Counted from the first letter of the stretch, positions 8,614 through 18,168 are shown. The stretch is 64,000 nt of DNA from Haemophilus influenzae (GCF_001457655.1 NZ_LN831035.1:1364001-1428000); one strand, 5' to 3'. The notes: a model not told the origin generated them from the letters alone. Program-made: numbers and translations.

Positions 8614-9999
8614 ATGCAGAAAAACGAAATAAAACAAAGCGATATGAAACCACTTATCATTGATTCTTCTTGGACAGAACGTTTTCTTCCTGATCCTCCA
8701 CGCGAAAAAGATAATCGTCCACCATTTCGTCGTGATCGTGGGCGAATTTTACATTCTGCTGCTTTTCGTTGCTTACAGGCGAAAACTCAAATTCACGCAA
8801 TTGGCGAAAATGATTTTTATCGCACTCGCTTAACCCATTCTTTAGAAGTCGCTCAGATTGGCAGTAGTCTCGTTGCACAACTTAAATTTTTAGAAACCTT
8901 TGAAAGCCTTTCGCAAACATTAAATATTGATAAAAACGAGTTGCAAAAACAATTAAAACCTTTATTGCCGAGTAACGATCTTATTGAGAGTTTGTGTTTT
9001 GCTCATGATATTGGGCATCCGCCTTTTGGGCATGGTGGCGAAACGGCATTAAATTATATGATGGCAGAGCAGGGCGGTTTTGAAGGCAATGCGCAAACCT
9101 TTAGAATTTTAACGAAACTTGAGCCTTATACTGAAAATGCAGGGATGAATCTAACGCGTAGAACACTATTGGGTGTCGTGAAATATCCTGCGTTGTTAGA
9201 TGTGGCTTCGCCTCAATATGCAGAACTTAATTTTTCTCGCAATATTGATCCTCGTTTTGTGCGTATTCACGATTGGATTCCAGGAAAAGGCATTTTCCGT
9301 GATGATTTAAAAATGTTTAATTGGTTGCTGGAAAATCTTTCTGAAAATGACCGCACTTTATTCTGTCAATTTAAAAAAGTGCGGGAAAATCCTGCGGAAT
9401 TTTTACAGACGAGCTTTAAATCTTTGGATTGCAGCATTATGGAATTGGCAGATGATATTGCCTATGGCGTACATGATTTAGAAGATGCCATTGTGACTGG
9501 CGTGGTAAATCCTCATCAATGGCAAGCGGCACATTCCGCATTGAAACAAATTCCTTCAGCTTGGTTGCAAGAAAATATTGATTCAATTAGCCAACGACTT
9601 TTCTCTGATAAACATTTTGAACGAAAACAAGCCATTGGTGCATTGGTGAACTTTTTTATTACTAATGTGCGGTGGAAATTAACGGCAAATTTTGATGAAC
9701 CTTTGTTACGTTATAACGCAGAGTTGTCACCTGAAGTGATTATTGCACTTGGTGTATTTAAAAAATTTGTTTGGGATTATGTTATTCGCAATGTGGATAC
9801 TCAACGAATCGAATATAAAGGGCAGAGAATGCTAACAGAAATGTTCCAAATTTTTGAATCTGATCCAGAGCGTTTATTACCGAGAAATACTGCAAATCGT
9901 TGGCGTAATGCCCCTGAAGAAAGGAAGAAGCGGATTATTTGCGATTATATTGCAGGTATGTCGGATGCACACGCATTGCGGGTATATCAACAAGTTTGA
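8614..9999 (+). CDS. dgt: Deoxyguanosinetriphosphate triphosphohydrolase-like protein (HD domain)
   Basis: 461 residues, the longer dGTPase-like family. It is predicted to hydrolyse dGTP (or other dNTPs) to the nucleoside and triphosphate. HD-domain metal ligands are His75 in [10 protein letters not shown] and His131-Asp132 in [15 protein letters not shown]. The N-terminal block [17 protein letters not shown] is also typical. ATG 8614 is used; ATG 8644 is an in-frame alternative. Substrate range cannot be judged from sequence. A hairpin terminator follows the stop by 10 bases. Confidence 0.9.
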   Translation: MQKNEIKQSDMKPLIIDSSWTERFLPDPPREKDNRPPFRRDRGRILHSAAFRCLQAKTQIHAIGENDFYRTRLTHSLEVAQIGSSLVAQLKFLETFESLSQTLNIDKNELQKQLKPLLPSNDLIESLCFAHDIGHPPFGHGGETALNYMMAEQGGFEGNAQTFRILTKLEPYTENAGMNLTRRTLLGVVKYPALLDVASPQYAELNFSRNIDPRFVRIHDWIPGKGIFRDDLKMFNWLLENLSENDRTLFCQFKKVRENPAEFLQTSFKSLDCSIMELADDIAYGVHDLEDAIVTGVVNPHQWQAAHSALKQIPSAWLQENIDSISQRLFSDKHFERKQAIGALVNFFITNVRWKLTANFDEPLLRYNAELSPEVIIALGVFKKFVWDYVIRNVDTQRIEYKGQRMLTEMFQIFESDPERLLPRNTANRWRNAPEERKKRIICDYIAGMSDAHALRVYQQV

Positions 10000-10009
10000 T
10001 TTAAGAGAG

Positions 10010-10036
10010 AATCCCATCGAATTGATGGGATTTTTT
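10010..10036 (+). terminator. Terminator of the dgt-like gene
   Basis: AATCCCATC (10010-10018) and GATGGGATT (10024-10032) form a perfect nine-base stem with a five-base loop, followed by TTTTAT. Confidence 0.85.
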
Positions 10037-10092
10037 ATGCAAACCGTATAGAATAGTGCGGTTAATTTTCACTGAATTTTTATGGGGCAGTT

Positions 10093-12036
10093 GTGGCATT
10101 AATTAGTTTAACCAATGGATATCTTTCCTTTAGCGATGTGCCTTTGTTAGATCACGCAGAACTACATATTGAACCGAATGAACGTGTTTGTTTAGTTGGG
10201 CGTAACGGCGCAGGTAAATCAACTTTATTGAAAATCATCGCAGGCGATGTGCTTATGGATGATGGCAAAATCCAATACGAAAAAGATCTTGTGGTTTCTC
10301 GTTTAGAACAAGACCCACCGCGTAATGCACAAGGCAATATTTTTGATTATGTCGCAGAAGGTGTAGGGCATTTAACGGATTTATTGAAAGAATATCATCA
10401 TATTTCTGTTCAATTGGAAGAAAATTACAGTGATCAAATTTTAAGTCAATTAGAGCAAGTTCAGGCTAAATTAGAACACGCTGATGGCTGGCGATTTGAA
10501 AATAAAATCAATGAAGTATTGTTAAAACTAGGTTTAAATCCAAACACAAAATTATCCGCACTTTCGGGCGGTTGGTTACGCAAAGCGGCACTAGCACGTG
10601 CATTGGTGTGCGATCCTGATGTGTTATTACTCGATGAACCAACTAACCACTTGGATGTGGAAGCTATTGAATGGCTGGAAAATTTCTTACTGGATTTCCA
10701 AGGTAGTATTGTATTTATTTCCCATGACCGTTCTTTTATTCGCAAAATGGCAACACGCATTGTGGATTTAGATCGCGGTCAATTGCAGTCTTATCTAGGC
10801 AATTACGATTTATATTTAACCACGAAAGAAGAAAATCTACGCGTTGAAGCCTTGCAAAATGAATTATTTGATAAACGTCTAGCACAGGAAGAAGTATGGA
10901 TTCGCCAAGGTATCAAGGCTCGCCGCACAAGAAATGAAGGGCGAGTGCGAGCATTAAAAGCGATGCGTGAGGAACGCCGCCAACGCCGTGATGTAATGGG
11001 AATAGCCAAATTACAGTTAGATACCTCAAGTCGTTCTGGCAAAATTGTCTTTGAAATGGAAGATGTGAGCTATGAAATCGCAGGAAAAACCTTGTTAAAA
11101 GATTTTTCAACAACGATTTTACGTGGAGACAAAATTGCACTTGTTGGGGTAAATGGCTGTGGGAAAACCACGTTCATTAAATTATTGCTGGGTGAAATTC
11201 AGCCAACATCAGGCAAAATTCGTTGTGGTACTAAATTAGAGATTGCTTATTTTGACCAATACCGTGCTGATTTAGATCCCGAAAAAACCGTAATGGATAA
11301 TGTGGCGGATGGTAAACAAGATATTGAAGTCAATGGTGTAAAACGCCATGTACTAGGGTATTTGCAAGATTTCTTGTTCCCACCCAAACGTGCAATGACC
11401 CCAGTTAAAGCCTTATCGGGGGGAGAACGAAATCGTTTATTGCTCGCAAAATTATTACTCAAACCAAATAATTTATTGATTCTTGACGAACCAACCAATG
11501 ACCTTGATGTAGAAACATTGGAGCTTTTAGAAGAAATTTTGACTGATTATCAAGGCACATTGTTAATTGTGAGCCACGACCGTCAATTTATCGATAATAC
11601 TGCCACAGAATGTTATTTATTCGAAGGTGAAGGGCGTTTGAATAAGTATGTGGGAGGATTCTTTGATGCGAAACAGCAACAAGCCAATTTCTGGGCAAGT
11701 AAAGCAGTGGAAGAACAGGCTAAAGCGAAGAAATCTGAACCACTAAAAGAAGAAAGTGCGGTGAAAAGTGACCGCACTTCTAAGCCGAAATCCGTGAAAC
11801 TTTCTTATAAAGAACAACGAGAGCTAGAACAACTTCCACAACTATTGGAAGAGTTGGAAACTAAAATCACCGTACTTCAAGCTGAAATAGCCGATCCAGC
11901 ATTTTTCCAACAGGCTCACGATATTACCGACGCTAAATTAAAAGAATTGGCGGATACTGAAGCCGAATTAGAAACAGCATTTTTACGCTGGGAAGAATTG
12001 GAAGAAAAGAAAAATTTGACTGACGGTAAAGCTTAA
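10093..12036 (+). CDS. uup: ABC-F family ATPase Uup
   Basis: 647 residues with two ATP-binding cassettes and no membrane segments. Cassette 1 has Walker A GRNGAGKST at 36-44 and signature LSGGWLRKAALARAL; cassette 2 has GVNGCGKTT near 353 and LSGGERNRLLLAKLL. Both have LLLDEPTN or LILDEPTN Walker B sequences. A charged coiled-coil C-terminal domain, the Uup hallmark, begins near residue 575. Uup influences transposon excision and acts at ribosomes or branched DNA in E. coli. The start is GTG (GTGGCATTA) with GGGG 6 bases before it. An inverted uptake-signal pair lies in the linker before the C-terminal domain, encoding SAVKSDRT. Confidence 0.95.
   Translation: MALISLTNGYLSFSDVPLLDHAELHIEPNERVCLVGRNGAGKSTLLKIIAGDVLMDDGKIQYEKDLVVSRLEQDPPRNAQGNIFDYVAEGVGHLTDLLKEYHHISVQLEENYSDQILSQLEQVQAKLEHADGWRFENKINEVLLKLGLNPNTKLSALSGGWLRKAALARALVCDPDVLLLDEPTNHLDVEAIEWLENFLLDFQGSIVFISHDRSFIRKMATRIVDLDRGQLQSYLGNYDLYLTTKEENLRVEALQNELFDKRLAQEEVWIRQGIKARRTRNEGRVRALKAMREERRQRRDVMGIAKLQLDTSSRSGKIVFEMEDVSYEIAGKTLLKDFSTTILRGDKIALVGVNGCGKTTFIKLLLGEIQPTSGKIRCGTKLEIAYFDQYRADLDPEKTVMDNVADGKQDIEVNGVKRHVLGYLQDFLFPPKRAMTPVKALSGGERNRLLLAKLLLKPNNLLILDEPTNDLDVETLELLEEILTDYQGTLLIVSHDRQFIDNTATECYLFEGEGRLNKYVGGFFDAKQQQANFWASKAVEEQAKAKKSEPLKEESAVKSDRTSKPKSVKLSYKEQRELEQLPQLLEELETKITVLQAEIADPAFFQQAHDITDAKLKELADTEAELETAFLRWEELEEKKNLTDGKA
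11754..11779. repeat. In-frame inverted uptake-signal pair inside uup
   Basis: AAGTGCGGT (11754-11762) and ACCGCACTT (11771-11779) lie within the coding frame and encode SAVKSDRT. Similar coding pairs are at 20610-20635 (cmoB, SAVKSDRT on the minus strand) and 32458-32483 (glgX, SAVENNRT). Confidence 0.95.
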
Positions 12037-12041
12037 AAAAT

Positions 12042-12064
12042 AACGCCCGAAAGGGCGTTTTTAT
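12042..12064 (+). terminator. Terminator of uup
   Basis: AACGCCC (12042-12048), loop GAAA, GGGCGTT (12053-12059), then TTTAT. Compact GNRA-type tetraloop terminator six bases after the uup stop. Confidence 0.9.
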
Positions 12065-12116
12065 TTAGAGGAAATATTGCACAGAATCAGATTTTAATTC
12101 TTTGCTAATAGATCAA

Positions 12117-13199
12117 TTATTTTGCTGCTTTTAATTCTTGATAATATTGTTCATAGAATTGAATTGCATCGCCAACGTCATCTTGCCAGTGACTATTTTT
12201 TAATATATCAGCTGACGGATAAATCGCTGGATCTTCAGTGATTTCTTTTGGTAATGCTTTTTTCGCTTCAATATTTGAGGTTGGGTAACCGATAGCTAAG
12301 GTTAATTTTTCAGCTGTTTTTTTCCCTAACATGTAGTTAATCAGCTTGTGTGCGCCTTCAGGATTTTTAGCTGTTGCAGGAATTGCAAGAGTATCAACCC
12401 AAAGTACAGGACCCTCTTTTGGGAATACCATATTTAAAGGTGCTTTTTCTTTTTTAGCAATACGTACCGAACCATTCCATAATTGACCCACTTCCACTTC
12501 GCCTGAGATGAACGAGTTAGCTGGGTTATCGGAATTGAAAGAAAGTACATTTGGACGTAATTTCAATAATTCTTCATAGGCTTGTTTGATAATGGCTGGA
12601 TCTTGAGTATTTGGATCTTGACCAATTTTCAATAAAGCGATGTTGAATACTTCACGCGCATCGTCTAATAATTGAACTTTGTTTGCAAATTCAGGTTTCC
12701 ATAAGTCTGCCCAAGAAGTGAATTCTTCGCCTTTGTAAGTGTTGGTATTGAATGCGATACCCGGCGCACCTAAAAGTTGCGGAAGAGAGTATTTGTTACC
12801 TTTATCATAAGGTTTATTGAGCCAATCAGGATCTAATTCTTTAAGAACAGGTAATTTGCTGTGATCAAGTTCTTTTAACATTCCTTCGCGTGCCATTTTA
12901 GAAACGAAGTAGTTAGAAGGTGCGATAACATCATAGCCACCAGACTCGCCTTGAGTTTTGAGTTTAGCGTACATTGTTTCGTTTGATTCTAGGCTTGAAA
13001 CGATAACTTTGATGCCAGTTTCTTTAGTAAACTCATCTAAAAGACCATCTGGTACATATTCAGTCCAAGTGTAGAGATACACAGTGTCATTAGCAGCAGC
13101 CGTAGCTTTTGCAGTTTCTTGCTTAGCATCTTTATCGTTGCAAGCGGTTAAAGTTGCAGCTACGAAGCTGGCAGTAATTAAACCTGCAAATTTTTTCAT
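12117..13199 (-). CDS. potD: Spermidine/putrescine-binding periplasmic lipoprotein PotD
   Basis: Solute-binding protein of the PotABCD importer. I place the start at ATG 13197-13199 (MKKFAGLITASF), giving 360 residues, because AGGAG lies 12 bases upstream and a signal sequence follows directly; a longer in-frame extension to 13283 is read through the intergenic terminator. The lipobox LTAC puts the lipidated cysteine at residue 20. The mature protein opens with VYLYTWTEYVPDGLLDEF, typical of polyamine-binding proteins. It is the last gene of the cluster and is separated from potC by a strong terminator-like hairpin. Confidence 0.95.
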   Translation of the reverse strand: MKKFAGLITASFVAATLTACNDKDAKQETAKATAAANDTVYLYTWTEYVPDGLLDEFTKETGIKVIVSSLESNETMYAKLKTQGESGGYDVIAPSNYFVSKMAREGMLKELDHSKLPVLKELDPDWLNKPYDKGNKYSLPQLLGAPGIAFNTNTYKGEEFTSWADLWKPEFANKVQLLDDAREVFNIALLKIGQDPNTQDPAIIKQAYEELLKLRPNVLSFNSDNPANSFISGEVEVGQLWNGSVRIAKKEKAPLNMVFPKEGPVLWVDTLAIPATAKNPEGAHKLINYMLGKKTAEKLTLAIGYPTSNIEAKKALPKEITEDPAIYPSADILKNSHWQDDVGDAIQFYEQYYQELKAAK

Positions 13200-13257
13200 T
13201 TTTGTTTGTTCTCCTGTTAAAGAGTCGTAAAAAAACCACCTGCCGAATGACAGGCAT

Positions 13258-13288
13258 AAAAAAACGCCTTGATTGTGCGTCAAGGCGT
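13258..13288 (-). terminator. Terminator/attenuator between potC and potD
   Basis: On the minus strand ACGCCTTGA (13288-13280), a seven-base loop and TCAAGGCGT (13272-13264) form a perfect nine-base stem followed by a run of T (13263-13258). It should end most transcripts after potABC, leaving potD to read-through or its own promoter. Confidence 0.85.
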
Positions 13289-13329
13289 ATTCTATTTTAA
13301 ATTCAAAGGTTTGTGAAACCTTTTGTTAA

Positions 13330-14100
13330 TTAATGGTTATTTTTTCGTGTAATTAGCTGGCTTAAAACGACAAGAGCTAATGAAAGCACGATCATAATCG
13401 TTGCTAAAGCATTAACTTCAGGTGTTACACCAGTTTTCACTAGAGAGAATATTCTCAATGGTAAGATTTCATAACTTACACCGCTGACAAATGATGAAAC
13501 CACAACATCATCTAATGAAATAGTGAAACTTAATAACCAACCAGATACAACTGCAGGTAATGCTAAAGGAAGGATAATTTTACGTAAAATAGTCACTTCG
13601 CTTGCACCTAAGTCTTTCGCCGCTTCTAACATTCTGAAATCAAAGCCATTTAAGCGAGAGAAGATAGTTACGGTCACATACGGTAAACAGAAAGTTACGT
13701 GGGCAAGTAGTAAAGACCAGAAGCCCAATGAAATACCCACAACCATAAATAATGCAAGTAAAGATACTGCCATTACAATATCTGGAGACATCATAACGAT
13801 AAATAGCATACCGCTTACTGCTTGTTTACCGCGGAATCGATAGCGATAAAGTGCGATTGCAGTTAATCCACCTACAATAGTAGCTAGGGTAGCCGCAAAA
13901 AATGCAATAGTTACCGAATGAATCGCAGCTTGTATTAAGGTGTCGTTATTAAATAAACGCTCGTACCAGTTCCAGCTAAAACCTTTCCAACTCAAACCAT
14001 AACGATCTTTGTTAAAGGAATTAGTGACTAAAATAATAATTGGGATATACAAATAAGCGTATACCACAAACATAAATGCATTACGTAGTAAACGACTCAT
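13330..14100 (-). CDS. potC: Spermidine/putrescine ABC transporter permease PotC
   Basis: 256 residues, a MetI-like ABC permease with six membrane segments. The EAA loop that docks onto PotA is visible as EAAKDLGASEVTILRKIILP near residue 160. Forms the channel with PotB. Its ATG shares one base with the potB stop, so the two are coupled. Confidence 0.95.
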   Translation of the reverse strand: MSRLLRNAFMFVVYAYLYIPIIILVTNSFNKDRYGLSWKGFSWNWYERLFNNDTLIQAAIHSVTIAFFAATLATIVGGLTAIALYRYRFRGKQAVSGMLFIVMMSPDIVMAVSLLALFMVVGISLGFWSLLLAHVTFCLPYVTVTIFSRLNGFDFRMLEAAKDLGASEVTILRKIILPLALPAVVSGWLLSFTISLDDVVVSSFVSGVSYEILPLRIFSLVKTGVTPEVNALATIMIVLSLALVVLSQLITRKNNH

Positions 14101-14960
14101 TATTCTAACTCCACTTTCTTATTCAATAGTTTATTCGCGCGGTAGTACACGAAAATCAACAATGCCATTAGAACAGTTAAACCAATACTGACTGCAGAAC
14201 CAAATGGCCAGTTACGAGAAATTAAGAATTCGCTCTTAATTACGTTACCAACAAGCAAGACTTTTGCTCCACCGAGTAGGTCTGCTACATAAAACATTCC
14301 CATTGCTGGCAATAATACCAATAAACAACCTGCGATAATACCAGGCATAGTCAATGGTAAAATCACTCGGAAGAAACGTTGGAACGTATTTGCTCCTAAA
14401 TCTCGTGCTGCTTCTAATAAACGATTATCTAGTTTTTCAATGGCAGAGTAGAGTGGCAAAATCATAAATGGCAATAGTAAATAAACTAAGCCAATGATTA
14501 CCGCAATTTCGGTATTCAAAATACGAATTGGCGCACTCAAAATTCCCATATCAATTAACATCGTGTTAAGTATGCCTTTCACGCCAAGAAACACTTTCAT
14601 TCCATAAATACGAATTAACGAGTTTGTCCAAAATGGTAAAACCACAAGGAACAATAAGAGCGGTCGATATTTAGGATGAATTTTACTCATCATAAAAGCA
14701 AATGGATAACCTATTAGTAAGCAAATAATGGTGGCGATGCCCGACATAGACAATGAATTCCACACAACTTGTGCATAAAGCGGATTAAACAAGTTTGTAT
14801 AGTTTTCAATAGTAATTGGGAATGCATAAAAGTTGCTACCATCTCGAGTCAGAAAACTTACGGCAAGTACCAATAAGTTTGGAATCAGCACAAAGAAGAT
14901 TAGCCAACTGAAGATAATCGCAACAGTAATTTTCTGGAATTTATTATTGATTATCTTCAT
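14100..14960 (-). CDS. potB: Spermidine/putrescine ABC transporter permease PotB
   Basis: 286 residues from ATG 14958-14960, which has GGAGG about ten bases upstream; an in-frame TTG at 14972 lies on top of that site and is rejected. MetI-like permease with six membrane segments and the EAA loop [20 protein letters not shown] near residue 190. It overlaps the 3' end of potA by 17 bases. Confidence 0.95.
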   Translation of the reverse strand: MKIINNKFQKITVAIIFSWLIFFVLIPNLLVLAVSFLTRDGSNFYAFPITIENYTNLFNPLYAQVVWNSLSMSGIATIICLLIGYPFAFMMSKIHPKYRPLLLFLVVLPFWTNSLIRIYGMKVFLGVKGILNTMLIDMGILSAPIRILNTEIAVIIGLVYLLLPFMILPLYSAIEKLDNRLLEAARDLGANTFQRFFRVILPLTMPGIIAGCLLVLLPAMGMFYVADLLGGAKVLLVGNVIKSEFLISRNWPFGSAVSIGLTVLMALLIFVYYRANKLLNKKVELE

Positions 14961-16062
14961 CGTTGAGTACAACCTCCCAGCCTTCGTGCCATGTGATACC
15001 TACGCGTTGTCCTATGCTATGATCCATATGTGGATCATCTTCATTAAAGAATTCACTTACAAGGACACGCATTCCGTTATGATCAAACTCTACCGTTGAT
15101 TCTAATGTCATTCCTTTATAAGTGCGGTCAATAATATGACCGATAATTGCTTTAGAATGTTCATTTTCATCTAATTCTTCAATCACAATATCTTCAGGGC
15201 GAAGGAGTACTTGAAGTTTTTGATCTTTTTCCACAGGCATATCCGTATAAATATCACAAATACGACCTTCAACATTTGCCAGTACAACTTGTTCTGATTT
15301 TCGTTCAATCACAGTGGCTTCAAATACGTTAATTTCGCCAATGAAACGAGCAACGAATAAGTTAGCTGGATCTTCATAGATTTCACGTGGAGAACCATCC
15401 TGTGCGATTTTACCTTTACGCAATAATACAATACGATCAGACATTGTAATCGCTTCTTCTTGATCGTGGGTGACAAAAATAAAGGTAATGCCAAGCTGAC
15501 GTTGTAACATTTTGAGTTCTTGTTGCATTTGTTTACGCAATTTGTAATCCAATGCAGATAAAGACTCATCAAGTAACAACACTTTTGGTTTATTTACTAC
15601 GGCACGAGCGATAGCAATACGTTGTTGTTGTCCGCCAGAAAGTTGAGTTGGCTTACGATCAGCCATTTCTTCTAGTTGTACCATACGCAAGGCTTCTAAA
15701 ACACGCGGTTTAATTTCCTCGTTTGGTACTTTTTGCATACGCAAACCGAAAGCCACGTTCTCAAAAATTGTCATATGTGGAAATAGCGCATAGCTTTGGA
15801 ATACCGTATTAATATGACGTTTTTCCGCTGGCACATTGGTGATATCTTCACCATCTAAAATAATGCTACCTGAATCCAATTCTTCTAAGCCTGCAAGTAA
15901 GCGTAAAACTGTGGTCTTACCACAGCCTGAAGGGCCAAGAATAGTGACAAACTCACCGTTATTAATTGCAAGATTGAAATCGTTAATAATGGTGTTAGAA
16001 CCATAGGATTTTTTGATTGAACGAAGCTCAATAATAGGCTTGTTTTGAGGCTGATTTTCCAC
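14944..16062 (-). CDS. potA: Spermidine/putrescine ABC transporter ATPase PotA
   Basis: 372 residues. Walker [10 protein letters not shown] near residue 44, Q-loop [10 protein letters not shown], signature [14 protein letters not shown] near 140, Walker [13 protein letters not shown] and switch VTHDQEEA are all present. A TOBE-type regulatory domain follows (RPEDIVIEE). I use the GTG at 16060-16062 (GTGGAAAATCAG) because conserved sequence begins there and GGGAG lies upstream; the longer frame to 16125 has no family-like sequence. First gene of potABCD. Confidence 0.94.
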   Translation of the reverse strand: MENQPQNKPIIELRSIKKSYGSNTIINDFNLAINNGEFVTILGPSGCGKTTVLRLLAGLEELDSGSIILDGEDITNVPAEKRHINTVFQSYALFPHMTIFENVAFGLRMQKVPNEEIKPRVLEALRMVQLEEMADRKPTQLSGGQQQRIAIARAVVNKPKVLLLDESLSALDYKLRKQMQQELKMLQRQLGITFIFVTHDQEEAITMSDRIVLLRKGKIAQDGSPREIYEDPANLFVARFIGEINVFEATVIERKSEQVVLANVEGRICDIYTDMPVEKDQKLQVLLRPEDIVIEELDENEHSKAIIGHIIDRTYKGMTLESTVEFDHNGMRVLVSEFFNEDDPHMDHSIGQRVGITWHEGWEVVLNDEDNQ

Positions 16063-16287
16063 TAGCTTTGGTTTTCTCCCTAATTTCACCAATGATTTGG
16101 TACTGAGTAGAAATAAAACCTGCAAGACTGCAGGGGCGACATATAAAAATAGACGCCTATGATATAGTGAATTGTTAATAATGAAAAGGACTTAATACCT
16201 TAGAAAGTAAAAAAACTGCCGTTCATAAAAATAACGAGAAATTTAACCGCACTTTCGATGAATTTTACTTCGTTAATTTTATAAATA

Positions 16288-16301
16288 TTGTTATATATCA
16301 A
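16288..16301 (+). promoter_or_regulatory. Candidate FNR box upstream of pepT
   Basis: TTGTT-ATAT-ATCAA matches the FNR consensus TTGAT-N4-ATCAA at nine of ten bases, 57 bases before the pepT ATG. pepT of Salmonella is a classic FNR-dependent anaerobic gene, so the site is in the expected place. The 16126-16358 intergenic region also holds one uptake signal (16247 onward) and no gene. Confidence 0.6.
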
Positions 16302-16358
16302 GATGTTTTCTATTTTTCTCGTTAAACTAAAAAAGATATTTTTAAAAGGAGCGAGAAT

Positions 16359-17597
16359 ATGATTTCTCAAATAGATAAAGCAGAACTTTTAGAACGATTT
16401 TTACATTATGTGTCTTTTCACACCCAATCAAAACCTAATGCGAAGCATTCCCCCAGCTCTGTTGGGCAAATGAAGTTAGCCATGCAGTTACAAAAAGAAT
16501 TAATCCAACTTGGTTTGGAGAATGTTGAAGTAAGTAAATATGCAGTGGTAACAGCATTTTTACCCGCTAATGATCCTAACTTAACGAAAACCATTGGTTT
16601 AGTTGAGCATCTTGATACATCTCCGCAATGTAGTGGTAAAAATGTACGTCCAGAAGTGATAGAAGAATATCGTGGCGGAGATATTGCATTAGGTATTGGC
16701 GAGGAATTTATTAGCCCTGTTTATTATTCTTTTATGCAAAAATTAGTCGGACAAACGCTTATTGTTACTGATGGAACCACTTTGCTTGGGGCGGATAATA
16801 AGGCAGGAATTGCAGAAATTATGACCGCACTTTCCATTCTTCAAAAAGAGAATATTCCCCATTGCAATATTCGTGTTGCTTTTACGCCTGATGAAGAAAT
16901 TGGTTTGGGAATCCATTATTTCCCAATGGAAAAGTTTTCCTGTGATTGGGCATATACCATTGATGGGGGAGAGGTAGGGGAATTAGAATACGAAAACTTT
17001 AATGCTGCAACGGCAAAAGTGCGGTTTTTCGGGCGAAATATTCACACAGGTTATGCAAAAGGAAAAATGCTGAATGCGCTGACTTTAGCTTGTGAATTTC
17101 AGCAAGTTTTTCCTGTTGATGAAGTACCAGAAAAAACCGATGGGAAAGCGGGCTTTTATCATTTAGAAGATTTTTCTGGCGATATTGAGCAAGTAGAGCT
17201 TACCTATTTGATTCGTGATTTTGACGAACAGAATTTCGCACAAAGAAAAGCTTTTATTAAAAATCAGGTGGAAAAATTTAATGCTAAAAAAGGTTTGAAA
17301 AAGCCTATAGAGTTAGAAATTCAAGATAGCTACCAAAATATGTATGATGTGGTAAAAAACGTTCCTCAATCAATTGAACTTGCTGATCGCGCAATGAAAG
17401 CGGTGGGAATTAAACCAAATCATAAGCCGATTCGAGGCGGTACAGATGGGGCATTTTTAGCCTCTAAAGGTTTAGCATGCCCAAATATTTTTACTGGCGG
17501 CTATAATTTCCATAGTAAACACGAGTTGGTTTCTTTACAAGGCATGGAAAATACTGTCCAAGTAATTATCGAAATGCTGAAATGTAAAGATTTGTAA
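16359..17597 (+). CDS. pepT: Peptidase T (tripeptidase)
   Basis: 412 residues, standard PepT length, M20 zinc aminotripeptidase of the cytoplasm. Metal-binding and catalytic blocks are in order: EHLDTSPQ near 79, GADNKAGIAEI near 140, TPDEEIG near 174, IDGGEVGELEYENF near 196 and the C-terminal NFHSKHE near 380. AAAGGAG lies seven bases before the ATG. Preceded by an FNR-like box; likely induced without oxygen. Followed by a promoter/terminator pair that may define a small RNA. Confidence 0.97.
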   Translation: MISQIDKAELLERFLHYVSFHTQSKPNAKHSPSSVGQMKLAMQLQKELIQLGLENVEVSKYAVVTAFLPANDPNLTKTIGLVEHLDTSPQCSGKNVRPEVIEEYRGGDIALGIGEEFISPVYYSFMQKLVGQTLIVTDGTTLLGADNKAGIAEIMTALSILQKENIPHCNIRVAFTPDEEIGLGIHYFPMEKFSCDWAYTIDGGEVGELEYENFNAATAKVRFFGRNIHTGYAKGKMLNALTLACEFQQVFPVDEVPEKTDGKAGFYHLEDFSGDIEQVELTYLIRDFDEQNFAQRKAFIKNQVEKFNAKKGLKKPIELEIQDSYQNMYDVVKNVPQSIELADRAMKAVGIKPNHKPIRGGTDGAFLASKGLACPNIFTGGYNFHSKHELVSLQGMENTVQVIIEMLKCKDL

Positions 17598-17616
17598 AGA
17601 AATGTAAAGATTTTTC

Positions 17617-17645
17617 TTGCTATTCTTTAGATTACTCAATATAAT
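17617..17645 (+). promoter_or_regulatory. Strong sigma-70 promoter in the pepT-dps gap
   Basis: TTGCTA (17617-17622), 17-base spacer, perfect TATAAT (17640-17645). It begins only 20 bases after the pepT stop and points right, where no protein-coding frame exists. Confidence 0.55.
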
Positions 17646-17651
17646 GGTGGC

Positions 17652-17743
17652 GTTTTATCGAGATTCCTTTGATGAAGCTAAACTTTAGAGATTTTATTCA
17701 TAAATTCCTTTTTAATGCCCCTAATTATTTAGGGGCTTTTTTT
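17652..17743 (+). ncRNA. Candidate small RNA of about 92 nt
   Basis: Starts about seven bases after the TATAAT at 17640 and ends at an intrinsic terminator: GCCCCTAA (17717-17724), loop TTAT, TTAGGGGC (17729-17736), then seven T. No open frame with a ribosome site is visible between. The terminator could simply be that of pepT, but the well-formed promoter between the two argues for an independent transcript. I do not recognise the sequence as any named small RNA. Confidence 0.42.
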
Positions 17744-18168
17744 ATCTAATTGGACAAGAAATAATAAAATAGCTAACAAATTTAATATTTCTTCATTTTA
17801 AATTATTTTTTATCCTATTAATTTAACTCTAAATTCTCAAGAATATATTTTATCAACTAAAAAAATAGTTAATAATCAAAATTTTTAACGCTCTACAATA
17901 TTTATTTCTATAGATTTATTTACTGATTTAAAAAACGTTAAATTTAGTGGCTAAATTAACTAAATTAGTTTAAAGAGATCACTGTGAATAATAGGTATAA
18001 GAGTTTCCTTTATTCAGACTGAATTTGACATTCTTATTCTAAATAGGAAACTCTTACTTTTGAGGTAATTTGCTGGATCAAATTTAATCTTAGACAAATT
18101 AAATTAATCTAACTTTATTGAGTTAGATTAATTGCAGGTTAGTTTTCGTTAGCGTTGAAATTTATTCA
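17744..18168. other. AT-rich intergenic region with hairpins, no gene seen
   Basis: Very AT-rich. Contains an inverted repeat, TAAGAGTTTCC (17998-18008) and GGAAACTCTTA (18046-18056), whose 37-base centre holds a second palindrome TTCAGACTGAA. Then the probable dps terminator at 18102-18133. No coding frame with plausible start and ribosome site. Confidence 0.6.
18102..18133 (-). terminator. Probable dps terminator
   Basis: AATTAATCTAACT (18102-18114) and AGTTAGATTAATT (18121-18133) form a perfect 13-base stem with a six-base loop, 36 bases after the dps stop. On the minus strand it runs into TTAATTTGTC, a weak T tract. Confidence 0.5.

Noticed and set aside
13139..13147. Another Apl-like signal (GCAAGCGGT) in potD
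   Set aside because: A single copy at a lipobox codon region in a gene with Hin-type neighbours; it is explained by coding sequence and not counted as evidence of transfer.
13200..13283. N-terminal extension of PotD
   Set aside because: It reads through the potC-potD terminator and precedes a good signal peptide with its own ribosome site at 13199.
16063..16125. N-terminal extension of PotA
   Set aside because: No similarity to ABC ATPases, and the GTG at 16062 has a ribosome site and family-like start.
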